Shown here piece by piece: positions 58,646 to 64,000 of a stretch of 64,000 nt of DNA. The stretch is taken from positions 1,240,001 through 1,304,000 of the forward strand of contig NZ_CP013692.1 in the NCBI RefSeq assembly GCF_001477625.1, given 5' to 3'. Position 1 is the first letter of the stretch. Each line of letters opens with the position of its first letter. The translations under genes and the position numbers were made by a program. The notes beneath the pieces were generated by a model. It was given only the letters and a program-made list of their open reading frames with translations, ran no database searches and was not told the origin of the DNA. The stretch is from Paucibacter sp. KCTC 42545 (lineage in GTDB: Bacteria; Pseudomonadota; Gammaproteobacteria; Burkholderiales; Burkholderiaceae_C).

Positions 58646-59128
58646 ATGAGCGATCTGACCATCTTCCCCGTCGACATCGCTGAGATGTCTGTGAGCCAAC
58701 TGGCCGCGCTGCCGCCCGAGCAGAAGTGCGAGGTCGACAAGAACCTTGATGCTGCCATCGACTGGCTAAAGAAGGCTCGCACCAAGTTCGATGCGGCGCT
58801 GGAACAGTGCTACGGCGAGCAGGCCCGTGTCGCACTGCGTGAATCCGGCCGTGACTTTGGTACCGCCCACATCAGCGACGGCCCGATGCACATCAAGTTC
58901 GAGCTGCCCAAAAAGGTCAGCTGGAACCAGAAACAGTTGGGCGAAATCGCCGAGCGCATCGTGGCCTCGGGCGAGAAGGTCGAGGGCTACCTCGACGTCA
59001 AGCTCTCGGTGTCCGAGTCCCGGTACATCAACTGGCCGCCTGCGTTGCAGCAGCAATTCGCGGCCGCCCGCACGGTCGATTCCGGCAAGCCGTCCTTCAC
59101 CCTGAGCACCGATGGGGGTGAGGCATGA
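58646..59128 (+). CDS. hypothetical protein upstream of Sak4-like ATPase
   Basis: A 160-residue protein. The N-terminal part is helical and charged (CEVDKNLDAAIDWLKKARTKFDAAL), the middle has PMHIKFELPKKVSWNQKQLGEIAERIVASGE and the end is polar. GAGGAGG precedes the ATG at 58646, and its stop overlaps the ATPase ATG (ATGA). This coupling puts it in the recombination unit. I recognise no family. Confidence 0.78.
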   Translation: MSDLTIFPVDIAEMSVSQLAALPPEQKCEVDKNLDAAIDWLKKARTKFDAALEQCYGEQARVALRESGRDFGTAHISDGPMHIKFELPKKVSWNQKQLGEIAERIVASGEKVEGYLDVKLSVSESRYINWPPALQQQFAAARTVDSGKPSFTLSTDGGEA

Positions 59129-59973
59129 AGAGGCTACCCATCGTGTCCGCCGTCGAGCGGATGGCCGAGCGCAAGGGCGTGAAGCTGCTGATGCTGGGCA
59201 AGTCCGGCATCGGCAAGACGTCCCGGCTCAAAGACCTCGACCCCGCCACCACGCTGTTCCTTGACATCGAGGCAGGCGACTTGGCGGTCGCCGACTGGCC
59301 GGGCGACACCATCCGCCCGGCGTCCTGGCCCGAGAGCCGCGACTTCTTCGTGTTCCTCGCAGGCCCGGACAAGTCGCTGCCGCCGGAGAGCGCGTTCTCG
59401 CAGGCGCACTACGACCACGTCATCGAGAAGTTTGGCGATGCGACGCAGCTTGGTCGCTACCAGACCTTCTTCCTTGACTCGATCACGCAACTGTCTCGCC
59501 AGTGCTTTGCGTGGTGCAAGACGCAGCCCGGGGCGGTCAGTGATCGTTCCGGCAAGCCCGATCTGCGCGCGGCCTACGGGCTGCTCGGCCAGGAAATGAT
59601 CGGCGCGTTGACCCACCTGCAGCACGCCCGTGGCAAGAACGTGGTGTTCGTGGCGATCCTCGATGAGCGACTGGATGACTTCAATCGCAAGGTGTTCGTC
59701 CCGCAGATCGAAGGCAGCAAGACCAGCCTGGAGCTGCCCGGCATCGTCGATGAGGTCGTGACGTTGGCCGAGATCAAGGCCGAGGACGGCAGTTCCTACC
59801 GCGCCTTCATCACGCACACCGTCAATCCCTACGGCTTCCCGGCCAAAGACCGCAGCGGTCGTCTCGACCTGCTGGAGCCGCCGCATCTCGGCGCGCTGAT
59901 CGACAAGTGCGCGGGCGCTGTGCCCGCGCCAGCCAGCGCCGCCAACCCCGCACACATCGAATCTCAGGAGTAA
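59125..59973 (+). CDS. Sak4-like phage recombination ATPase (AAA_24)
   Basis: A 282-residue RecA-fold ATPase. Walker A is GKSGIGKTS (25-33) and Walker B the hydrophobic TFFLDSIT near residue 115. IEAGDLAVADWPGDTI and QEMIGALTHLQHARGKNVVFVAIL follow. This is the compact core of the AAA_24/Sak4 group, in which the phage protein helps single-strand annealing recombination. It sits with a probable ssDNA-binding protein and a Cas4-like nuclease. Activity is inferred. Confidence 0.82.
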   Translation: MKRLPIVSAVERMAERKGVKLLMLGKSGIGKTSRLKDLDPATTLFLDIEAGDLAVADWPGDTIRPASWPESRDFFVFLAGPDKSLPPESAFSQAHYDHVIEKFGDATQLGRYQTFFLDSITQLSRQCFAWCKTQPGAVSDRSGKPDLRAAYGLLGQEMIGALTHLQHARGKNVVFVAILDERLDDFNRKVFVPQIEGSKTSLELPGIVDEVVTLAEIKAEDGSSYRAFITHTVNPYGFPAKDRSGRLDLLEPPHLGALIDKCAGAVPAPASAANPAHIESQE

Positions 59974-59978
59974 TCGCA

Positions 59979-60605
59979 ATGACCGCATGGAATGACTTCA
60001 ACGACGCCGACTCTCAGCAATCCGGCTTCGATCTGATACCCAAGGGCACCGTCGTGCCGGTGCGAATGACCATCAAGCCGGGTGGCTATGACGACCCCGA
60101 GCAAGGCTGGGGTGGCGGCTACGCCACCGAATCGTTCGAGACCGGTTCCATCTATCTGGCCGCTGAGTTTGTGGTCACCGCTGGCGATCATGCCAAGCGC
60201 AAGATGTGGAGCAACGTCGGCCTGCTCTCCAAGAAAGGCCCGACCTGGGGCCAGATGGGGCGCAGCTTCATCCGGGCCGCGCTCAACAGCGCCCGCAACG
60301 TCCACCCGCAGGACAACAGCCCACAGGCCGCCGCCGCGCGCCGCATCAATGGCTTCGCCGAACTGGACGGTCTGGAGTTCTTGGCGCGCGTCGACATCGA
60401 GAAGGACGCGAAGGGTCAAGACCGCAACGTGGTCAAGCTGGCAGTCGAGCCCGACCACCCCGACTACGCCAAGTTGAAAGGTGTGCCGCCGAAGGGCAGT
60501 CCGGGCGGTGGCAACTCCGGCGCTCCCGCGCAGGCGGCCCCGGCCTATTCCGCGCCCACCCCGCAACGGGCACCAGTGACGGGCAAACCGTCCTGGGCTC
60601 AGTGA
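59979..60605 (+). CDS. probable phage ssDNA-binding protein
   Basis: A 208-residue protein. The beta-rich core has SGFDLIPKGTVVPVRMTIKPGG, then SIYLAAEFVVTAGDHAKRKMWSNVGLLSKKGPTW and FLARVDIEKDAKGQDRNVVKLAV. The tail is Pro/Ala/Gly-rich and ends in PSWAQ. That layout (OB-like core, flexible tail) and the position right after the Sak4-like gene suggest an SSB equivalent. CAGGAG ahead of the ATG. Family identity is not certain. Confidence 0.7.
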   Translation: MTAWNDFNDADSQQSGFDLIPKGTVVPVRMTIKPGGYDDPEQGWGGGYATESFETGSIYLAAEFVVTAGDHAKRKMWSNVGLLSKKGPTWGQMGRSFIRAALNSARNVHPQDNSPQAAAARRINGFAELDGLEFLARVDIEKDAKGQDRNVVKLAVEPDHPDYAKLKGVPPKGSPGGGNSGAPAQAAPAYSAPTPQRAPVTGKPSWAQ

Positions 60606-60615
60606 GGAGACGGCT

Positions 60616-61470
60616 ATGAATGCATCCGTCCTCACTGCCAGTCACTACGGCGTCGTGCGCTTCGGCGATCTGCAATGCGAGGCCGTCGTCCTCAAGGGCG
60701 GCGAGCGTGGCTACGTTCGTCGCCAACTGGCCAAGCTGCTGGGTTTCCACGAGACGCACAAGGGTGGCCGATTTGCCCGGTTTCTTGCCGACTTCGCTCC
60801 TAACTCCTTGTCGGCATTGGAGAAAACTCGTGAGCCGATTCTGTTGCCGTCAGGGCGGCAGGCACAGTTCTTCCCTGCCGGAATCATTGCGGACGTCGCG
60901 TCCGCAGTGGTGAGCGCCGCCATCAATGGCACGCTGCACAAGGCCCGCCAGGGCATCGTGCCCAACTGCCTTAAGATCATGCGCGCGCTGGCCACCACCG
61001 GCGAGGTCGCGCTGATCGACGAGGCGACGGGCTACCAGTACCACCGTGCGCCTGAGGCGTTGCAGGAACTGATCTCCAAGCTGCTGCGCCAGTCGTGCTC
61101 TTCGTGGGAGCGCCGCTTCCACCCGGACTACTACCGCGCCATCTACCGGCTGTTCGGCTGGAAGTACCAGGGCCACGACCAGAACCCGCCCCACGTTGTC
61201 GGTCAGATCACGCAGCGCTGGGTCTACGGCCCGGTGCTGCCCGCCACGCTGATCGACGAGATTCGCGCCCGCAAGGGCATCTCGCAGAAGCACCACCAGT
61301 GGCTGTCCGATCAGGGCCTCGCCCGTCTGGAAACGCAGATTCACGCGGTCACCGCCATTGCGCGCAGCTCGACCTGCTACCGCGACTTCGACCGCCGCTG
61401 TGAAGCGGCCTTCGCTGGCGGCGCGCTGCAGCTGGCGCTGCTGGCCGAAGACTTTGAGGAGGGGGCGTGA
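60616..61470 (+). CDS. P63C-domain protein
   Basis: A 284-residue protein with the P63C domain in the C-terminal half: WERRFHPDYYRAIYRLFGWKYQ and VVGQITQRWVYGPVLPATLIDEIRAR. The N-terminal part (YGVVRFGDLQCEAVVLKGGERGYVRRQLAKLLGF) resembles a Bro/KilA-N-like start. P63C proteins are found in phages and other mobile elements; their function is unknown. A GAGGAG precedes the ATG. Its stop overlaps the next gene. Confidence 0.82.
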   Translation: MNASVLTASHYGVVRFGDLQCEAVVLKGGERGYVRRQLAKLLGFHETHKGGRFARFLADFAPNSLSALEKTREPILLPSGRQAQFFPAGIIADVASAVVSAAINGTLHKARQGIVPNCLKIMRALATTGEVALIDEATGYQYHRAPEALQELISKLLRQSCSSWERRFHPDYYRAIYRLFGWKYQGHDQNPPHVVGQITQRWVYGPVLPATLIDEIRARKGISQKHHQWLSDQGLARLETQIHAVTAIARSSTCYRDFDRRCEAAFAGGALQLALLAEDFEEGA

Positions 61471-61967
61471 AATGCTGGGTCTGCAAACGACAGGCCCGGG
61501 GATTCGGTCACACCGACAACCGACACGGTATCGGCGATCCCCGGCGCTACCCCATCGACTGGGTGTTCTGCTCGCAGCGCTGCCAATCCGCGTTCCACGC
61601 GATGTACGGCAACTGGCTGCGCGCCAAGGATGGTCGCAGCGACATCAAGGGGGTCACCATGATCGATCCCTCTGATATCGAGCTGGCCGCGATGCGCAAG
61701 TGCCTCAAGTCCTTCGGCGAGGCGGCGGGCGAGATCGGCTTCACCAAACCGCTGGGCAACTACTCCGAAGCGGAGGCGCTGCAGGTGATCGACGCCATCG
61801 TCACTTGCTACACCGAGGCGATGGTTGAGCACCACGAGACAAGCAAGTACCCGCCCGTGCGCGGCATGCCGCCAACGCCCGACCCCATGACACCGAGTGC
61901 AGCCAATCCGTTCGCGGATCTGGAGGACGACCTGCCTTGGGAAGAAGCGAAGGGGAAGAAGCCATGA
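61467..61967 (+). CDS. DUF6511-like zinc-knuckle protein
   Basis: A 166-residue protein that starts with GTG at 61467, overlapping the preceding stop (GTGA). The N-terminal MKCWVCKRQARGFGHTDNRH and WVFCSQRCQSAFHAMYG provide four Cys in two CxxC-type pairs, a likely zinc site. The C-terminal part is helical and ends in an acidic, Lys-rich tail. I recall the family as DUF6511, from phages and islands; no function known. Confidence 0.75.
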   Translation: MKCWVCKRQARGFGHTDNRHGIGDPRRYPIDWVFCSQRCQSAFHAMYGNWLRAKDGRSDIKGVTMIDPSDIELAAMRKCLKSFGEAAGEIGFTKPLGNYSEAEALQVIDAIVTCYTEAMVEHHETSKYPPVRGMPPTPDPMTPSAANPFADLEDDLPWEEAKGKKP

Positions 61968-62701
61968 TGGACTTCAACTCCACTTCGAGCATCTCGGGCC
62001 AGATCACTGCGCTGGTCGACGCCGGGATGCAGCGGGCGCGAGCCCAGCAGTCCGAGCGCCAGTATCTTGGTGCCTCGCGGTTGGGCGCTGCCTGCGAGCG
62101 TGCGCTGCAGTTTGAGTACGCCAAGGCTCCCGTCGATCACGGCCGGGACACCCCGGGCCGGATGCTGCGCATCTTCGAGCGCGGCCACGTCATGGAGGAC
62201 TGCATGGTCGCGTGGCTGCGCGACGCCGGTTTCGACTTGCGTACCCGCAGGGCCGATGGCGAGCAGTTTGGCTTCTCCGTGGCTGATGGCCGTCTGCAGG
62301 GCCACATCGACGGTGTCATCGTCGATGGCCCGGAGGGCTTTGCCTACCCGGCGCTCTGGGAAAACAAGTGCTTGGGCATGAAGTCCTGGCGCGAGCTGGA
62401 GAAGAACCGGCTCGCCGTGGCCAAGCCCGTCTACGCCGCGCAAGTGGCGATCTACCAAGCCTATCTCGAACTGCACGAGCACCCGGCGATCTTCACGGCG
62501 CTCAACGCCGACACGATGGAGATCTACACCGAGGCCGTGCTCTTTGACGCAGCCCTGGCCCAGCGCATGTCAGATCGGGCGGTGAAGGTCATCACGGCCA
62601 CCGAAGCAGGCGAACTCCTGCCGCGCGCCTTCAATGACCCGACCCACTTCGAGTGCCGGATGTGCGCGTGGCAAGACCGCTGCTGGAGAACACAAGCATG
62701 A
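61964..62701 (+). CDS. Cas4/RecB-like Fe-S exonuclease
   Basis: A 245-residue PD-(D/E)xK nuclease. Asp116 (GHIDGVI) and Glu133-x-Lys135 (LWENK) form the active site, and Gln160-x3-Tyr164 supplies the QxxxY motif. Cys44, Cys231, Cys234 and Cys240 match the four ligands of the Cas4/AddB iron-sulfur cluster. It should resect DNA ends for recombination. No CRISPR genes are near. ATGA overlap with the gene before; an ATG one codon later is also possible. Confidence 0.85.
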   Translation: MMDFNSTSSISGQITALVDAGMQRARAQQSERQYLGASRLGAACERALQFEYAKAPVDHGRDTPGRMLRIFERGHVMEDCMVAWLRDAGFDLRTRRADGEQFGFSVADGRLQGHIDGVIVDGPEGFAYPALWENKCLGMKSWRELEKNRLAVAKPVYAAQVAIYQAYLELHEHPAIFTALNADTMEIYTEAVLFDAALAQRMSDRAVKVITATEAGELLPRAFNDPTHFECRMCAWQDRCWRTQA

Positions 62702-62952
62702 CCGACAACAACACCCCGGCCACCGGCATCGAGCCGATGATCGATGCCAAGCAGGCGGCCGCCGCGTTGCGCCTGCCGTACTACTGGTTCGCCGACCACG
62801 CGATGCGCACCAAGTACCGGATTCCGCACTACCTGATGGGCGGTCTGGTGCGCTACCGCCTGTCCGAACTCTCTGCGTGGGCCACGCGCAGCACCGCCGT
62901 TCAGGGCCGTGATGCTCAGGATGCGGACGCACCTGTCGAGGGAGCCGAATGA
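62698..62952 (+). CDS. small HTH protein
   Basis: An 84-residue protein with a short excisionase-like HTH: MIDAKQAAAALRLPYYWFADHAMR, then YRIPHYLMGGLVRYRLSELSAWA, and an acidic tail. It overlaps its neighbours on both sides by 4 bases. It could act as a second excisionase, activator or replication-origin factor; nothing in the sequence decides. Confidence 0.75.
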   Translation: MTDNNTPATGIEPMIDAKQAAAALRLPYYWFADHAMRTKYRIPHYLMGGLVRYRLSELSAWATRSTAVQGRDAQDADAPVEGAE

Positions 62953-64000
62953 TCGACTTCAACGACACAACCCAACCTGCGGAGCACAACAGGGAGTCTG
63001 AACGAGACGAGATTCGCGCAGATCTGCTGGCGCGACTGGAGTCGGTGCTGACCACGATGTTTCCGGCTGGCAAGAAGCGCCGTGGCAAGTTCCTGATCGG
63101 CGACATCCTCGGCAGTCCAGGTGACAGCCTCGAGGTGGTGCTCGAAGGTGAGAAGGCCGGTCTGTGGACGGATCGTGCCGACAACTCAGGCGGCGACATC
63201 TATGCGCTGATCGGCGGCTACTGCGGCATCAACGTTCACAGCGACTTTCCCCGCGTGCTGGATGCCGCTGCTGACCTGCTCGGGCGGTCGCGGTCGGTGC
63301 CGGTGCGCAAAACGAAGAAGGAAGCGCCGGTCGACGACCTCGGCCCGGCTACGGCGAAGTGGGACTACTTCGATGCCGTTGGCAAGCTGATCGCCGTCGT
63401 CTACCGCTATGACCCACCGGGTGGCAAGAAGGAATTCCGACCGTGGGACGCCAAACGCCGCAAGATGGCCCCGCCCGAGCCGCGCCCGCTGTTCAACCAG
63501 CCCGGCCTTGCTGCGGCAAGCCACATCGTCCTGGTCGAGGGCGAGAAGTGCGCGCAGGCATTGATCGCCAGCGGCGTGGTGGCCACCACGGCTATGCACG
63601 GTGCCAATGCCCCGGTCGACAAGACCGACTGGTCACCACTGGCTGGCAAAACGGTTCTGATCTGGCCCGACCGCGATGCGCCGGGGTGGGACTATGCCGA
63701 CCGGGCTTCGCAAGCGATTTTGCACGCAGGCGCGACCTCGGTCGCCATCCTCATGCCGCCCGACGACAAGCCGGAGGGGTGGGACGCCGCCGACGCCATT
63801 CCCGAAGGCTTCGATGTCGGTGGCTTTCTGGCCGTCGGCGAGCGGATGCCGGTGATGCGCTCGGTGGAGGAAGCACCTTCGCCAGACCTGCTGACGGGCA
63901 TTGATTGGACGACCGAGGATGGCCTGTCCAGCGCTTTCACCCGCCGCTATGGCGAAGACTGGCGCTACTGTGCCCTTTGGGGCAAGTGGCTGGTCTGGAC
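62949..64000 (+). CDS. phage/plasmid primase with TOPRIM domain, 3' end outside window
   Basis: At least 350 residues, open to the right edge. The N-terminal part (FLIGDILGSPGDSLEVVLEG, NSGGDIYALIGGYCG) looks like a CHC2-type primase start without zinc cysteines. The TOPRIM core follows: IVLVEGEKCAQAL with the catalytic Glu and VLIWPDRDAPGW with DxD. The last visible stretch, RRYGEDWRYCALWGKWLVW, is the start of a P4/D5-type primase-helicase C-terminal part. It should prime replication of the element. The ATG overlaps the previous stop. Confidence 0.85.
   Translation, partial: MIDFNDTTQPAEHNRESERDEIRADLLARLESVLTTMFPAGKKRRGKFLIGDILGSPGDSLEVVLEGEKAGLWTDRADNSGGDIYALIGGYCGINVHSDFPRVLDAAADLLGRSRSVPVRKTKKEAPVDDLGPATAKWDYFDAVGKLIAVVYRYDPPGGKKEFRPWDAKRRKMAPPEPRPLFNQPGLAAASHIVLVEGEKCAQALIASGVVATTAMHGANAPVDKTDWSPLAGKTVLIWPDRDAPGWDYADRASQAILHAGATSVAILMPPDDKPEGWDAADAIPEGFDVGGFLAVGERMPVMRSVEEAPSPDLLTGIDWTTEDGLSSAFTRRYGEDWRYCALWGKWLVW

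Larger units (their letters stand above)
51277..64000. mobile_element. integrative / prophage-like element beside ssrA (right end outside window)
   Basis: All genes from 51582 to the right edge are of mobile-element type: a serine recombinase cassette, an XRE/ImmA control pair, two HTH proteins, a Sak4-like annealing ATPase, a Cas4/RecB-like nuclease and a TOPRIM primase. Housekeeping genes stop exactly at ssrA. The far end, att sites and any structural or transfer genes are not visible, so prophage, phage satellite or ICE cannot be told apart. Confidence 0.85.

Noticed and set aside
61964..62701. CRISPR-associated cas4
   Set aside because: The nuclease has Cas4-type motifs, but no repeat array or other cas gene is present and neighbours are phage recombination genes.

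Overview
The window is GC-rich chromosomal DNA of a betaproteobacterium, almost certainly order Burkholderiales. The evidence is the gene order ompA-ubiG-gph-ssrA next to gyrA-serC-pheA-tyrA-aroA/cmk-rpsA-ihfB-lapA-lapB, an aroA-cmk fusion, an OmpA without a beta-barrel, and a small Trp-rich protein of the TIGR04438 type. The PEP-CTERM protein and general style suggest the Roseateles/Paucibacter/Rubrivivax group; the genus is a guess. No tRNA, rRNA or CRISPR array was seen.

Layout: (1) 1-4.4 kb: signalling genes (LytS/LytTR two-component pair, chemoreceptor, diguanylate cyclase). (2) 4.5-14.2 kb: metabolism and envelope genes (class I fumarase, NhaA, YqhA-type protein, acetyl-CoA synthetase, cytochrome c, NHL/M23 peptidase-like protein, OmpA-like protein). 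(3) 14.3-18.9 kb: selD divergent from a four-gene ABC importer of the phosphonate family, whose position beside selD suggests a selenium oxyanion as substrate. (4) 18.99-20.0 kb: a cyclophilin. (5) 20.3-24.4 kb: a four-gene operon for secreted proteins: an Ig-like small protein, a PD40 propeller, a propeller with a C-terminal dockerin, and a cohesin-like protein with a PEP-CTERM sorting signal. (6) 24.8-37.6 kb: dnaE, patatin, msbA, four glycosyltransferases, lapB, lapA and ihfB, a largely envelope/LPS neighbourhood. (7) 37.9-50.9 kb: rpsA, aroA-cmk, tyrA, pheA, serC, a DUF2059 protein and gyrA on the minus strand, then ompA, ubiG and gph on the plus strand.

From the tmRNA gene (ssrA, 50904-51276) to the right edge lies an integrative or prophage-like element whose far end is outside the window. 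On the minus strand it carries a tightly overlapped recombinase cassette: small ORF, DUF2924 protein, serine recombinase, and two paralogous small proteins with an HTH-like segment. On the plus strand come an XRE-type repressor with an ImmA/IrrE metalloprotease, two unrecognised proteins, an excisionase-like HTH protein behind an RNA hairpin, and a phage-style recombination/replication run: Sak4-like ATPase, probable ssDNA-binding protein, P63C protein, DUF6511 protein, Cas4/RecB-like Fe-S nuclease, a second small HTH protein and a truncated TOPRIM primase.

Two parts stand out. One is the cohesin/dockerin plus PEP-CTERM secretion operon, which looks like a self-assembling surface complex without glycoside hydrolases. 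The other is the element's control region, where a near-identical 22-bp site lies both at the XRE promoter and in front of the unknown two-gene unit.
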